Part shown: positions 35,481 to 45,528 of the stretch, one piece after another
Layout of the letters: each line of letters begins with the position of its first letter
Position numbering within the stretch: position 1 is the stretch's first letter
Assembly: GCF_003700275.1 (NCBI RefSeq)
Contig: NZ_RBRE01000049.1
Coordinates: forward strand, 23,081-87,080
Length of the DNA stretch: 64,000 nt
Reading direction: 5' to 3'
Source of the DNA: Pseudomonas cichorii
GTDB taxonomy: Bacteria; Pseudomonadota; Gammaproteobacteria; Pseudomonadales; Pseudomonadaceae
Translations under genes and position numbers: made by a program
The notes under the pieces: model-generated
The model's input: the letters and a program-made list of their open reading frames with translations, nothing else
The model's database searches: none
What the model was told of the DNA's origin: nothing

Positions 35481-35663
35481 CAAGAGTCAGGAATCCATAT
35501 ATTCTTTTTTGAAATAACCAAATGAAAAAATGAGATTTATGGATATAAAAAACTGCTGTTAATGTCACTCCATCGCGGCGGTTTTCGCCTCATGAATTCT
35601 CACCTTACTTGCCCGCCATCGGTCGAGCAGGTGACCACTCAATACCTAGCAAAGGAGCGCCCC

Positions 35664-36629
35664 ATGCGCACTCTCATCTTGCGTCGAGGCCTGGTCGCTC
35701 TGTTTGCCGCAGCGGTCTCTCTGGGCGTGATTACCCAGGCCCAGGCCGAAGACCTCCGTATCGGTTATCAGAAATACGGCACGCTGGTGCTGCTCAAGGC
35801 CAAGGGCACGCTGGAAAAGCGTCTGGCCGAACAGGGCGTGAAGGTCCAGTGGACTGAATTCCCCGGTGGCCCGCAATTGCTCGAAGGGCTGAATGTCGGC
35901 TCCATCGATTTTGGCGTCACCGGCGAAACACCACCGGTCTTCGCCCAGGCTGCCGGCGCGGATCTGCAGTATGTCGCCTACGAGCCGCCTGCGCCGACCA
36001 GCGAAGCGATTCTGGTGCCCAAGGATTCGCCGATCACCTCGGTAAAAGACCTCAAAGGCAAGAAAGTCGTCCTCAACAAAGGCTCCAACGTTCACTACCT
36101 GCTGGTACGTGCGCTGGAAGATGCCGGTTTGAAATACACCGATATCCAGACTGTTTTCCTGCCACCCGCTGATGCGCGTGCCGCCTTCGAGCGTGGCAGT
36201 GTCGATGCCTGGGTCATCTGGGACCCTTACCAGGCCGCCGCCGAAAAGCAATTGCAGGCGCGGACTTTGAAAGACGGCACCGGTATCGCGGATAACCATC
36301 AGTTCTATCTGGCCACCAAGCCTTACGCACAAAAGAACCCGAAAGTGATCCAGGCTCTTGTAGAAGAAGTGCGGGCAGTCGGCGAATGGTCCCAGGCTCA
36401 TCCCGAGGAAGTGACCAGGCAAGTGGCGCCGTTGTTGGGCCTGCCTGCCGACATTACCCTGACCTCGGTGAAGCGCCAGGGCTACGGCGCGCTGTTCATC
36501 ACGCCCCAGGTAGTCGAGGCCCAGCAGAAAATCGCCGACACCTTCTACCAGCTCAAACTGATTCCCAAGCCGCTTCGCATCGCTGATGTGATCTGGACAC
36601 CTCCGGCTGCTGTGGCGAAAGCACAGTGA
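35664..36629 (+). CDS. ssuA: Alkanesulfonate-binding protein SsuA
   Basis: 321 residues from MRTLILRRGLVALFAAAVSLGVITQAQA-EDL; AAAGGAG upstream. Typical SsuA: LRIGYQKYGTLVLLKAKGTLEKRLAEQGVKVQWTEFPGGPQLLEGLNVGSIDFGVTGETPPVFAQAAGADLQYVAYE. Periplasmic binder for aliphatic sulfonates. Followed directly (28 bases) by ssuC; the ssuD monooxygenase that normally separates them is absent. Confidence 0.93.
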   Translation: MRTLILRRGLVALFAAAVSLGVITQAQAEDLRIGYQKYGTLVLLKAKGTLEKRLAEQGVKVQWTEFPGGPQLLEGLNVGSIDFGVTGETPPVFAQAAGADLQYVAYEPPAPTSEAILVPKDSPITSVKDLKGKKVVLNKGSNVHYLLVRALEDAGLKYTDIQTVFLPPADARAAFERGSVDAWVIWDPYQAAAEKQLQARTLKDGTGIADNHQFYLATKPYAQKNPKVIQALVEEVRAVGEWSQAHPEEVTRQVAPLLGLPADITLTSVKRQGYGALFITPQVVEAQQKIADTFYQLKLIPKPLRIADVIWTPPAAVAKAQ

Positions 36630-36657
36630 TTGGCAGGCCCTTCGAGGAGACAACTCC

Positions 36658-37455
36658 ATGAGCCTTAGTGCTTCGCAACGAACCATTCACCGGCTGGCGC
36701 CCTGGGCACTTCCAGTCTTGCTGCTGGCGTTCTGGCAGCTGTCGGTCAGCGCCGGCTGGCTGTCTACCCGCATCCTGCCGGCACCCAGTGCGGTCATCGA
36801 GGCGGGTTACAACCTGGTCGCCAGCGGTGAAATCTGGACGCACCTGGCGATCAGCGGCTGGCGTGCCGGTATCGGTTTTGCCATCGGCGGTGGCATCGGT
36901 CTGGTGCTGGGCTTCATTACCGGCCTCACCAAATGGGGCGAGCGCCTGCTGGACAGCTCGGTACAGATGATCCGCAATGTGCCGCATCTGGCGCTGATCC
37001 CACTGGTCATCCTGTGGTTCGGCATTGATGAAACCGCGAAGATTTTCCTCGTGGCGCTGGGCACCCTGTTCCCGATCTACCTGAACACCTACCACGGCAT
37101 TCGCAACATCGACCCGGCCCTGGTGGAAATGTCGCGCAGCTACGGCCTGTCCGGCTTCAGCCTGTTTCGTCACGTGATCCTGCCGGGCGCCATGCCTTCG
37201 ATTCTGGTCGGTGTGCGCTTCGCGCTGGGCTTCATGTGGCTGACGCTGATCGTGGCCGAAACCATCTCGGCCAGCTCCGGCATCGGTTATCTGGCGATGA
37301 ATGCCCGCGAATTCCTGCAAACCGACGTCGTGGTTCTGGCCATCGTGCTGTATGCAGTACTCGGCAAGCTCGCCGATCTGGCCGCACGAGCCCTGGAGCG
37401 CGTATGCCTGCGCTGGCATCCGGCCTATCAAGCAAGCAAAGGCGGTGCAGCATGA
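36658..37455 (+). CDS. ssuC: Alkanesulfonate ABC permease SsuC
   Basis: 265 residues, six predicted spans; the EAA-type loop [46 protein letters not shown] is characteristic of SsuC. Stop overlaps the ssuB start (ATGA), so translation is coupled. Works with SsuB and SsuA for sulfonate import. Confidence 0.93.
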   Translation: MSLSASQRTIHRLAPWALPVLLLAFWQLSVSAGWLSTRILPAPSAVIEAGYNLVASGEIWTHLAISGWRAGIGFAIGGGIGLVLGFITGLTKWGERLLDSSVQMIRNVPHLALIPLVILWFGIDETAKIFLVALGTLFPIYLNTYHGIRNIDPALVEMSRSYGLSGFSLFRHVILPGAMPSILVGVRFALGFMWLTLIVAETISASSGIGYLAMNAREFLQTDVVVLAIVLYAVLGKLADLAARALERVCLRWHPAYQASKGGAA

Positions 37456-38264
37456 CCAGTCTGAAACAACAACCTCCGCATTTGCTGCGTGGTATTCCGC
37501 TGGCGATTCAGGACCTGAAGAAAGCCTTCGGTTCGCGGGTGGTGCTCAAGGATATCGACCTGCACATTCCGGCTGGCCAGTTCGTGGCCGTGGTCGGGCG
37601 CAGTGGTTGTGGCAAGAGTACCTTGCTGCGCCTGCTGGCCGGGCTGGACAAGCCGACCGAGGGCCAGTTGCTGGCCGGGTCCGCCTCGCTGGCCGATGCC
37701 CGCGAAGACACGCGCTTGATGTTCCAGGAAGCGCGTCTGCTGCCCTGGAAAAAGATCATCGACAACGTCGGTCTGGGCCTGAGTGGCGACTGGCGTGCGC
37801 AAGCGCTGGAAGCGCTCGAAGCGGTTGGCCTGGCCGAGCGCGCCAATGAGTGGCCGGCGGCATTGTCCGGTGGCCAGAAGCAGCGCGTGGCCCTGGCCCG
37901 GGCGCTGATTCACAAGCCGCGCCTGCTGCTGCTCGACGAGCCGCTGGGTGCGCTGGATGCCCTGACCCGGATCGAGATGCAGCAACTGATCGAAGATCTG
38001 TGGCGCAAACATGGTTTTACCGTATTGCTGGTCACCCACGATGTCAGCGAGGCGGTTGCCATCGCCGATCGGGTGATCCTCATCGAAGAAGGGCGCATCG
38101 GGCTGGATCTGCTGGTCGATCTGCCACGCCCGCGGGCGCGTGGTTCGCATCGTCTTGCCGCGCTGGAAACCGAAGTGCTCAACCGCGTGCTGTCCCTTCC
38201 CGGATCGCCGCCTGAACCCGAACCCGTTTCACCATTGCCCACGCAATTGCGTTGGGCCAATTAA
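37452..38264 (+). CDS. ssuB: Alkanesulfonate ABC ATPase SsuB
   Basis: 270 residues starting [39 protein letters not shown]. Walker [20 protein letters not shown]-loop [17 protein letters not shown], signature [15 protein letters not shown], Walker [13 protein letters not shown], His loop [15 protein letters not shown]. Standard SsuB. Confidence 0.94.
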   Translation: MTSLKQQPPHLLRGIPLAIQDLKKAFGSRVVLKDIDLHIPAGQFVAVVGRSGCGKSTLLRLLAGLDKPTEGQLLAGSASLADAREDTRLMFQEARLLPWKKIIDNVGLGLSGDWRAQALEALEAVGLAERANEWPAALSGGQKQRVALARALIHKPRLLLLDEPLGALDALTRIEMQQLIEDLWRKHGFTVLLVTHDVSEAVAIADRVILIEEGRIGLDLLVDLPRPRARGSHRLAALETEVLNRVLSLPGSPPEPEPVSPLPTQLRWAN

Positions 38265-38290
38265 CCCTATCCCCAAAAGGAAGACATGCC

Positions 38291-38506
38291 ATGACTATCA
38301 AAGCCATCAACGTTCGTAACCAGTTCAAAGGCACCATCAAGGAAATCGTCCAGGGTGACGTGCTGTCGGAAATCGACGTGCAGACCGCTTCGGGTATCGT
38401 GACTTCGGTCATCACCACCCGCTCGGTAAAAGAGCTGGAGCTGGCCGTGGGCAGCGAAGTGATTGCCTTCGTGAAATCCACCGAGGTGTCGATCGCCAAG
38501 CTGTGA
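38291..38506 (+). CDS. ssuF: SsuF, TOBE/Mop-domain molybdopterin-binding-like protein
   Basis: 71 residues, a single TOBE/Mop domain: AINVRNQFKGTIKEIVQGDVLSEIDVQTASGIVTSVITTRSVKELELAVGSEVIAFVKSTEVSI, as in the ModE/molbindin C-terminal repeats. In P. putida ssuF is needed for growth on sulfonates, role unclear. Last gene of the ssu operon, closed by a terminator. Confidence 0.92.
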   Translation: MTIKAINVRNQFKGTIKEIVQGDVLSEIDVQTASGIVTSVITTRSVKELELAVGSEVIAFVKSTEVSIAKL

Positions 38507-38523
38507 TCCTCAGCGACACCCGA

Positions 38524-38554
38524 CCCCGGACGGTGCAGACCCTCCGGGGTTTTT
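38524..38554 (+). terminator. Intrinsic terminator after ssuF
   Basis: CCCCGGA-N12-TCCGGGG followed by TTTTT. Confidence 0.85.
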
Positions 38555-38564
38555 CATGGCCGGA

Positions 38565-39203
38565 TCAAAGCGGCTGGGCGCGTTTTGGCAGGAACGGCGG
38601 CAGGTACAGCCCCAGATAAGCGTCGAACACCCGCATGCCTTCTTCGGCCATGCGCGGGGTGATCTGGTCGTGCAGTTGCACCGAACGGGCGTAGACCCGG
38701 TCGCCCAGTTCCATTGCCAGGGCAAATACGTCCACATCATCCGGCAGGGTCGGCAACTGGAAGTGGCGGTTGAACACCTCCAGCATCAGGTGGCCCAGTT
38801 CGATGTCGTGCTGGCGGTCGGCCTGATTGATTTCGGTCAGGCCGTGCTGGGCGAGGATCAACTGGCGGGCGGCGGCATCGGCGTTATAGATGCTCAACAT
38901 GCGCAGTTCCACCAGGCGCGACAGGTCGCGCCAGTCCCCGAGTTCGTCATGTTCGATGGGGGCCTGCAGGGATGCGCGAAAGGCCGCATGAATATCGGCG
39001 GTCAGCGCTTCAAGCAGGGCCGGGACGCTGGCGAAGAAGTGATAGACCGAAGACGGTGGTATCTCGGCACGCTCGGCCACGCTGTAGATCGACAGGCTGG
39101 CCACACCTTCAGTCGCGAGCAAGGTGCGGGCCGCCTCGAGAATCGAGTCGATTCGGGCCTGACTGCGTGCTCGGGGTTTGCGAAGGGTAGCGGGGCGGGT
39201 CAT
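38565..39203 (-). CDS. TetR-family transcriptional regulator
   Basis: 212 residues from MTRPATLRKPRARSQARIDSILEAARTLLATEG. N-terminal TetR helix-turn-helix (VASLSIYSVAERAEIPPSSVYHFFASVPALLEAL), then a helical ligand domain. Convergent with ssuF; next gene on its other side is spuI. Target and ligand unknown; the spu genes or itself are the nearest candidates. Confidence 0.88.
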   Translation of the reverse strand: MTRPATLRKPRARSQARIDSILEAARTLLATEGVASLSIYSVAERAEIPPSSVYHFFASVPALLEALTADIHAAFRASLQAPIEHDELGDWRDLSRLVELRMLSIYNADAAARQLILAQHGLTEINQADRQHDIELGHLMLEVFNRHFQLPTLPDDVDVFALAMELGDRVYARSVQLHDQITPRMAEEGMRVFDAYLGLYLPPFLPKRAQPL

Positions 39204-39251
39204 TTGCTGAACTCTGGAGGCGGGACTGTGGGCATTGTACAGCGCCGATGG

Positions 39252-39375
39252 CTTCGCGAATGAATTCGCTCCCGTCAGGCTGGATTGAATCTGTGGGAGG
39301 TGCCTTGGCCGCGACAGCTTTAGCCCGGGCAACCCATAAACAGGCCATCAGTAGCAGCCAGTTCATTCGCGAAGC
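39252..39375. repeat. REP copies (pair, about 85 bases apart)
   Basis: TTCGCGAATGAATTCGCTCC at 39253 and the inverse TTCATTCGCGAAG at 39362, between the TetR gene and spuI. Confidence 0.65.
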
Positions 39376-39382
39376 CGCAAAC

Positions 39383-39420
39383 AAAAACGCCGCACAACCT
39401 TGCGGCCTGCGGCGTTTTTG
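39383..39420. terminator. Bidirectional intrinsic terminator after spuI
   Basis: AAAAACGCCGCA and TGCGGCGTTTTT form the arms around a 14-base loop, with A/T runs on both sides. Confidence 0.85.
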
Positions 39421-39431
39421 CTGCATGTCGG

Positions 39432-40808
39432 TCAAACCGTATGCAGATACCAGTTGTACTCAAGGTCGGAGATGGAGTGCTCGAACTCCTCCAGCTCGCT
39501 TTCCTTGCAGGCCACGAAGATATCGATGTATTTCGGATCGATGTACTTGGCCATGACTTCGCTGTCGTCCAGCTCGCGCAGTGCATCGCGCAGGTTGTTC
39601 GGCAGGCTCTGCTCGTGCTGCTCGTAGGAGTTGCCTTCCACCGGAGCACCGGGTTCGATCTTGTTGGTCAGACCGTGATGCACGCCTGCCAGGACCGAAG
39701 CCATCAGCAGGTACGGGTTGGCATCGGCACCGGCAACCCGGTGTTCGATGCGCACGGCATCCGATGAGCCGGTCGGTACCCGCACCGCGACGGTACGGTT
39801 ATCCAGGCCCCAGGTCGGCGAGTTGGGTACGTAGAACTGGGCACCGAAACGGCGATACGAATTGACGTTCGGGCACAGGAACGCCATTTGTGCTGGCAGG
39901 GTCTCGAGCACACCGCCGATCGCATGACGCAATGCGGCGTTCTGCTCGGGATCCTCGCTGGCAAAGATATTCTTGCCATCGCGGTCCAGGATCGAAATAT
40001 GGACGTGCAGACCATTGCCCGCCTGACCCGGATAGGGCTTGGCCATGAAGGTGGTGTCCATTTCATGGTCGTAGGCGATGTTCTTGATCAGGCGCTTGAG
40101 CAGTACCGCGTAATCGCACGCCTTGAGCGCATCGGCAACGTGATGCAGGTTCACCTCGAACTGTGCCGGGGCGCTTTCCTTGACGATGGCGTCGGCCGGG
40201 ATACCTTGCTCCTTGGCACCTTCCAGAATGTCCTGGAGGCAGTCGACGTATTCGTCGAGATCGTCGATCAGGTAGACCTGTGTCGAGTGCGGGCGCTTGC
40301 CCGAGATCGGCGAGCGTGGCGGTTGCGGACGTCCATTCACGTTCTCCTGGTCGATCAGGTAGAACTCCAGCTCGAAAGCCGCGCAGATGGTCAGGCCCAT
40401 TTCATCGAACTTGGCCACGACCTGGCGCAGCACTTCACGCGGGTCGGCGAAGAATGGATCGCCTTCGAGTTCGTGCATGGTCATCAGCAGTTGTGCCGTC
40501 GGGCGCTTCTGCCATGGCTCGTTGCACAGGGTATCGGGGATTGGATAACAGATTCGGTCAGCATCGCCGATATCCAGGCCCAGGCCGGTGCTTTCCACCG
40601 TGGAGCCATTGATATCCAGGGCAAATAGAGAGGCAGGCAGGTTGATGCCCTTCTCGTAAACCTTATGGAGGCTGGTGCGTTCTATGCGTTTGCCACGCAC
40701 CACACCATTCATATCTGCAATCAGAAGGTCAACGTACAGAACCTCAGGATGTTCCTTAAGGAACGCGTTCGCTTCGTTGAGCTGAACGGCACGCGGGGGT
40801 ACCGACAT
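39432..40808 (-). CDS. spuI: Gamma-glutamylpolyamine synthetase SpuI
   Basis: 458 residues, glutamine-synthetase fold: DLLIADMNGVVRGKRI, ICAAFELEFYLID (metal-binding Glu), NGLHVHISILDRDGKNIFA, PNVNSYRRFGAQF and NRTVAVRVP. Such enzymes ligate glutamate to putrescine, spermidine or other amines (PuuA/SpuI/SpuB group). Divergent from spuB; in PAO1 spuI is likewise divergent from the spuABCDEFGH operon, which is why I prefer SpuI. Confidence 0.85.
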   Translation of the reverse strand: MSVPPRAVQLNEANAFLKEHPEVLYVDLLIADMNGVVRGKRIERTSLHKVYEKGINLPASLFALDINGSTVESTGLGLDIGDADRICYPIPDTLCNEPWQKRPTAQLLMTMHELEGDPFFADPREVLRQVVAKFDEMGLTICAAFELEFYLIDQENVNGRPQPPRSPISGKRPHSTQVYLIDDLDEYVDCLQDILEGAKEQGIPADAIVKESAPAQFEVNLHHVADALKACDYAVLLKRLIKNIAYDHEMDTTFMAKPYPGQAGNGLHVHISILDRDGKNIFASEDPEQNAALRHAIGGVLETLPAQMAFLCPNVNSYRRFGAQFYVPNSPTWGLDNRTVAVRVPTGSSDAVRIEHRVAGADANPYLLMASVLAGVHHGLTNKIEPGAPVEGNSYEQHEQSLPNNLRDALRELDDSEVMAKYIDPKYIDIFVACKESELEEFEHSISDLEYNWYLHTV

Positions 40809-41444
40809 GATGCAACACCTTTGTTGTTAAAAATATCAATCATCGAGCATTACGGGTTTCAGTCAATCCGAAAGCCATGATGAAGTCAATAGAGCCTTTT
40901 GTTGCCCTAAAACTGCCCCGTATAGCCATTTTTGCCGCTATTTGGGGCGCGTATTTCGTGTCTTGACCGTTGCTGAGCCAGGATGGGGAAGGCCTGTATT
41001 CTATTTTTATTGGAAAGTTGTATAAAAAAATGAACAAGGCTAAGCTCGATTGCAACCCAAAGAGCAATAAAACCGGGGGTTCAATGCCTTGCCTTCCCTT
41101 GATTGACCGCACATTCTGCACACGACAGAGCGGTCATCATGCCAGTCCCATGAGCGTCCCTGATGGCCCGACGCTGAATCCGCCCGGCATTGTCTGCGAC
41201 CCTGGAGCACTGTCATGAGTTCCAGCCATACTGGACATCCGTACTGTGCTGTTCCGTCTTTTCGTAATGAACAGTATCACTATAGCGGCCTGATCGGCGT
41301 TACAAAGGCTGTCCATGCTTTCAAACCGGCAGATGCCACCTTACCGCTTATTCGTGCCTGCCGAAACGAGTTGTACAACGTGACGCCGATGCGTCGGAAA
41401 AACGCCTGATCGCGGATCAGGACACGACAACCCCTGAGGTATTT
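40809..41444. other. 636-bp spuI/spuB divergent region, spuA absent
   Basis: The longest gap in the window. PAO1 has spuA (glutamine amidotransferase) here; no such gene is present. A weak 64-codon frame at 41215-41409 has a partial ribosome site and no recognisable family. The stretch 40980-41060 is AT-rich and may hold promoters. A 17-base hairpin sits just before spuB. Confidence 0.6.
41405..41421. promoter_or_regulatory. Perfect hairpin/operator before spuB
   Basis: CCTGATC-GCG-GATCAGG, ending 23 bases before the spuB ATG. It is within the leader, so it could be an operator or an RNA stem-loop near the ribosome site. Confidence 0.4.
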
Positions 41445-42803
41445 ATGAGTACCAACCTCGACCAGCTCACCGATTGGTTGAAAGAACACAAGATCACCGA
41501 AGTCGAATGCATGATGTCCGACCTCACCGGGATCACTCGCGGCAAGATCTCGCCGACCAACAAGTTCATTGCCGAAAAGGGCATGCGTCTGCCAGAAAGC
41601 GTGTTGCTGCAGACGGTGACCGGCGATTATGTAGAAGACGACATCTACTACGAACTGCTGGACCCGGCCGATATCGACATGATCTGCCGCCCCGACCAGA
41701 ACGCGGTGTATCTGGTGCCCTGGGCCATCGAGCCTACTGCGCAGGTCATTCACGACACCTACGACAAGCAAGGCAACCCCATCGAGCTGTCGCCGCGCAA
41801 CGTCCTGAAGAAGGTCCTCAAGCTGTATGCCGACCAAGGCTGGCAGCCGATCGTGGCGCCGGAAATGGAGTTCTACCTGACCAAGCGCAGCGACGACCCG
41901 GATTATCCGTTGCAGCCGCCAGTCGGGCGCTCCGGGCGTCCGGAGACGGGGCGTCAGTCCTTCTCTATAGAAGCCGCCAACGAGTTCGACCCACTGTTCG
42001 AGGATGTCTACGACTGGTGCGAGCTGCAGAACCTGGATCTGGACACCCTGATCCATGAAGACGGCACGGCGCAGATGGAAATCAACTTCCGGCATGGCGA
42101 TGCCCTGTCGCTGGCCGACCAGATTCTGGTGTTCAAGCGCACCATGCGCGAAGCCGCGCTCAAGCATGATGTGGCGGCCACCTTCATGGCCAAGCCGATG
42201 ACCGGCGAACCGGGCAGTGCGATGCACTTGCACCAGAGCATCATCGACATCGAGACCGGCAAGAACATCTTCTCCAATGACGACGGGACCATGAGTCAGC
42301 TGTTCCTGAATCACGTCGGCGGCCTGCAGAAACTGATCCCAGAGCTGTTGCCGCTGTTCGCGCCCAACGTCAACTCGTTCCGCCGCTTCCTGCCGGACAC
42401 CTCCGCGCCGGTGAACGTCGAGTGGGGCGAGGAAAACCGTACCGTCGGCTTGCGGGTGCCGGATGCCGTTCCCCAGAACCGCCGTGTGGAAAACCGCCTG
42501 CCGGGCGCCGATGCCAACCCGTACCTGGCAATTGCCGCGAGCCTGCTGTGCGGCTTTATCGGCATGGTCGAAGGGCTCAATCCGAGCGCACCTGTCGTCG
42601 GTCGTGGTTATGAGCGCCGCAACCTGCGCCTGCCGCTGACCATCGAAGATGCGCTGGAGCGCATGGAAAACAGCAAGACCATCGAGAAGTACCTGGGCAA
42701 GAAGTTCATCGTCGGCTACGTAGCGGTCAAGCGGGCCGAGCACGAGAACTTCAAGCGAGTGATCAGTTCGTGGGAGCGGGAATTCCTGCTCTTCGCCGTA
42801 TGA
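41445..42803 (+). CDS. spuB: Gamma-glutamylpolyamine synthetase SpuB (PuuA type)
   Basis: 452 residues; glutamine-synthetase family paralogue of SpuI: MSDLTGITRGKI, IVAPEMEFYLT, GSAMHLHQSIID, PNVNSFRRFLPD and ENRTVGLRVPDA. First enzyme of the gamma-glutamyl pathway for putrescine/cadaverine use. First gene of the forward spu operon here; spuC follows after a palindromic gap. Confidence 0.88.
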   Translation: MSTNLDQLTDWLKEHKITEVECMMSDLTGITRGKISPTNKFIAEKGMRLPESVLLQTVTGDYVEDDIYYELLDPADIDMICRPDQNAVYLVPWAIEPTAQVIHDTYDKQGNPIELSPRNVLKKVLKLYADQGWQPIVAPEMEFYLTKRSDDPDYPLQPPVGRSGRPETGRQSFSIEAANEFDPLFEDVYDWCELQNLDLDTLIHEDGTAQMEINFRHGDALSLADQILVFKRTMREAALKHDVAATFMAKPMTGEPGSAMHLHQSIIDIETGKNIFSNDDGTMSQLFLNHVGGLQKLIPELLPLFAPNVNSFRRFLPDTSAPVNVEWGEENRTVGLRVPDAVPQNRRVENRLPGADANPYLAIAASLLCGFIGMVEGLNPSAPVVGRGYERRNLRLPLTIEDALERMENSKTIEKYLGKKFIVGYVAVKRAEHENFKRVISSWEREFLLFAV

Positions 42804-42809
42804 GCCATA

Positions 42810-42833
42810 CAGACGCCGCAGCTGCGGCGTCTG
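42810..42833. repeat. 24-bp perfect palindrome between spuB and spuC
   Basis: CAGACGCCGCAG followed by its exact complement CTGCGGCGTCTG, with no T-run after it. It folds into a very stable hairpin within the operon message and may set spuB/spuC stoichiometry. Confidence 0.6.
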
Positions 42834-42863
42834 GTTAACGTATCCGGACACAGGAAGCGCTGC

Positions 42864-44222
42864 ATGAGTGCCAACAATCCTCAAACCCTCGAATGGCAAG
42901 CCATGAGCAGCGAGCATCATCTGGCACCGTTCAGCGATTACAGACAACTGAAAGAGAAAGGCCCGCGCATCATCACCCGCGCCGAAGGCGTTTATCTGTG
43001 GGACAGCGAAGGCAACAGGATTCTGGATGGCATGTCCGGCCTGTGGTGTGTCGCCATCGGCTATGGCCGCGAGGAACTGGTCGAAGCAGCCAGCAAACAG
43101 ATGCGTGAGCTGCCTTATTACAACCTGTTCTTCCAGACCGCTCATCCACCGGCACTGGAGCTGGCCAAGGCCATTTCCGAAGTCACGCCGCAAGGCATGA
43201 ATCATGTGTTCTTTACCGGCTCAGGCTCCGAAGGTAACGACACCATGCTGCGCATGGTCCGGCATTACTGGGCGCTCAAGGGCCAGCCGGGCAAGAAAAC
43301 CATCATCAGTCGGATCAACGGTTATCACGGCTCCACCGTGGCCGGCGCCAGCCTGGGTGGCATGACCTACATGCACGAGCAGGGCGATCTGCCGATCCCC
43401 GGCGTGGTGCACATTCCCCAGCCATACTGGTTTGGCGAAGGCGGCGACATGACGCCGGACGAGTTCGGCATCTGGGCTGCCGAGCAACTGGAGAACAGGA
43501 TTCTCGAACTGGGCGTGGAGAATGTCGGGGCGTTCATTGCCGAGCCGATCCAGGGCGCGGGCGGTGTGATCGTGGCGCCGGATACCTACTGGCCGAAGAT
43601 CAAGGAGATTCTGGCCCGCTACGACATCCTGTTCGTCGCCGATGAGGTGATTTGTGGCTTCGGGCGCACCAGTGAGTGGTTCGGTAGCGATTTCTACGAC
43701 CTCAAGCCCGACATGATGACCATCGCCAAGGGCCTGACCTCGGGTTATGTGCCCATGGGCGGCCTGGTAGTGCGTGACGAGATCGTCGCGGTGCTCAACG
43801 AAGGCGGTGATTTCAACCACGGTTTTACCTATTCCGGGCATCCGGTGGCGGCTGCGGTTGCGCTGGAAAACATTCGTATCCTGCGCGAAGAAAGAATCGT
43901 CGAACGGGTCAAGTCGGAAACGGCACCATACTTGCAGAAACGTCTGCGCGAATTGAGCGACCACCCGCTGGTGGGCGAGGTGCGCGGTGTCGGTCTGCTG
44001 GGGGCTATCGAGCTGGTGAAGGACAAGGTCACTCGCGAGCGTTACACCGGCAAGGGTGCGGGCATGATCTGTCGAACCTTCTGCTTCGAGAATGGCCTGA
44101 TCATGCGGGCGGTGGGCGACACCATGATTATTGCGCCACCGCTGGTGATCAGTTTTGCGCAAATCGATGAGCTGGTCGAAAAGGCGCGCAAGTGCCTGGA
44201 CTTGACCCTGGCTGCACTGTAG
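42864..44222 (+). CDS. spuC: Polyamine:pyruvate aminotransferase SpuC
   Basis: 452 residues, class-III PLP aminotransferase. PLP lysine K289 in MMTIAKGLTSGYVPMGG; other motifs DGMSGLWCVAIGYG, FFTGSGSEGNDT, ISRINGYHGSTVAGASLGG, and FIAEPIQGAGG followed by DEVICGFGRT. Transfers the amino group of putrescine, cadaverine or spermidine to pyruvate. Part of the spu operon. Confidence 0.92.
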   Translation: MSANNPQTLEWQAMSSEHHLAPFSDYRQLKEKGPRIITRAEGVYLWDSEGNRILDGMSGLWCVAIGYGREELVEAASKQMRELPYYNLFFQTAHPPALELAKAISEVTPQGMNHVFFTGSGSEGNDTMLRMVRHYWALKGQPGKKTIISRINGYHGSTVAGASLGGMTYMHEQGDLPIPGVVHIPQPYWFGEGGDMTPDEFGIWAAEQLENRILELGVENVGAFIAEPIQGAGGVIVAPDTYWPKIKEILARYDILFVADEVICGFGRTSEWFGSDFYDLKPDMMTIAKGLTSGYVPMGGLVVRDEIVAVLNEGGDFNHGFTYSGHPVAAAVALENIRILREERIVERVKSETAPYLQKRLRELSDHPLVGEVRGVGLLGAIELVKDKVTRERYTGKGAGMICRTFCFENGLIMRAVGDTMIIAPPLVISFAQIDELVEKARKCLDLTLAAL

Positions 44223-44293
44223 GTGCGGATTTATCCGTGAAGGCGATACATTTTCTTCGGATGTACCGGCCATTCGCTAATGAATTCGCTTCT
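44220..44293. repeat. REP doublet (diverged)
   Basis: GGTGCGGATTTATCCGTGAA and CATTCGCTAATGAATTCGC between spuC and spuD. Confidence 0.6.
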
Positions 44294-44419
44294 ACGGGAA
44301 TTCCTTTGAATTCATGCAGTGTCTTGTTTGATAGCTTGAAAGCGCCAACCGGAACTTGCCAGACTAATGGCTAGAAGCCGCTAATCTAACGGTCAGTGAT
44401 AAACATTGGAGCTGTACGC

Positions 44420-45517
44420 ATGAAAAAATTTGGCAAGACCCTTCTCGCCTTGTCCCTGATGGGCGTTGTGGCCGCAACTGCGCAGGCCGACGACAAAGTG
44501 CTCCACGTCTACAACTGGTCCGATTACATCGCGCCGGACACCATTGCCAAATTCGAGAAAGAGTCCGGCATCAAGGTCGTCTACGACGTTTTCGACAGCA
44601 ACGAAACCCTGGAAGCCAAGCTGCTGGCCGGCAAGTCCGGTTATGACATCGTGGTGCCGTCCAACAATTTCCTGGCCAAGCAGATCAAGGCTGGCGTCTA
44701 TCAGGAACTGGACAAGTCCAAACTGCCCAACTACGGCAACCTGAACAAGGACCTGCTCAAGGCTGTTTCGGTCAGCGACCCGGGCAACAAGCACGCCTTC
44801 CCGTACATGTGGGGCTCGATCGGTATCGGCTTCAACCCCGAGAAGGTCAAGGCTGCTCTGGGTGCCGACGCACCGGTCAATTCCTGGGACCTGCTGTTCA
44901 AGCCTGAAAACGCTGCCAAGCTGAAGTCCTGCGGTATCAGCTTCCTCGACTCGCCAACCGAAATGCTGCCTATCGCCCTGCATTACCTGGGCTACCCGAC
45001 CGACTCTCAGGACAAGAAGCAGCTCGCCGAAGCTGAAGCGCTGTTCATGAAGATTCGTCCGTCGATTGGTTACTTCCATTCGTCCAAGTACATCTCCGAC
45101 CTGGCCAACGGCAACATCTGCGTAGCGGTCGGCTACTCGGGTGATATCTACCAGGCCAAGTCGCGTGCCGAAGAAGCGGGTGGCAAGGTCAAGGTCAGCT
45201 ACAACATTCCCAAGGAAGGTGCCGGCAGCTTCTTTGACATGGTCGCCATTCCCAAGGATGCCGAGAACGTCGAAGGTGCCTACAAGTTCATGACCTTCCT
45301 GATGAAGCCGGAAATCATGGCTGAAATCACCGATGAAGTGCGTTTCCCGAACGGCAACTCGGCGGCGACTCCGCTGGTCAACAAGGAGATCACCAGCGAC
45401 CCGGGCATTTACCCGCCTGCCGACGTCCAGGCCAAGCTGTATGCGATTGCCGACTTGCCTGCGGCGACCCAGCGGATCATGACCCGCAGCTGGACCAAGA
45501 TCAAATCGGGCAAATAA
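44420..45517 (+). CDS. spuD: Putrescine-binding periplasmic protein SpuD
   Basis: 365 residues from [26 protein letters not shown]. PotD/PotF family: [83 protein letters not shown] and the C-terminal [11 protein letters not shown]. SpuD binds putrescine preferentially and SpuE spermidine in P. aeruginosa; assignment of the two copies is by gene order. Followed by a close paralogue. Confidence 0.88.
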   Translation: MKKFGKTLLALSLMGVVAATAQADDKVLHVYNWSDYIAPDTIAKFEKESGIKVVYDVFDSNETLEAKLLAGKSGYDIVVPSNNFLAKQIKAGVYQELDKSKLPNYGNLNKDLLKAVSVSDPGNKHAFPYMWGSIGIGFNPEKVKAALGADAPVNSWDLLFKPENAAKLKSCGISFLDSPTEMLPIALHYLGYPTDSQDKKQLAEAEALFMKIRPSIGYFHSSKYISDLANGNICVAVGYSGDIYQAKSRAEEAGGKVKVSYNIPKEGAGSFFDMVAIPKDAENVEGAYKFMTFLMKPEIMAEITDEVRFPNGNSAATPLVNKEITSDPGIYPPADVQAKLYAIADLPAATQRIMTRSWTKIKSGK

Positions 45518-45528
45518 CCCCCCGATGT

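Larger units (their letters stand above)
35323..35663. other. Intergenic region lsfA-ssuA, ssuE position empty
   Basis: About 340 bases: an intrinsic terminator, two REP copies, then an AT-rich stretch with CTTTTTTGAAATAACCAAAT (35504-35523) before ssuA. In PAO1 ssuE precedes ssuA; no reading frame for it is present here. Confidence 0.6.

Noticed and set aside
41215..41409. A 64-codon frame before spuB, considered as a spuA remnant
   Set aside because: Only LIGVT resembles the start of glutamine amidotransferases; the rest does not fit, so the likeness is probably chance.
41280..43205. A 641-codon frame opposite spuB and spuC
   Set aside because: Crosses two verified genes in antisense and has no family features.
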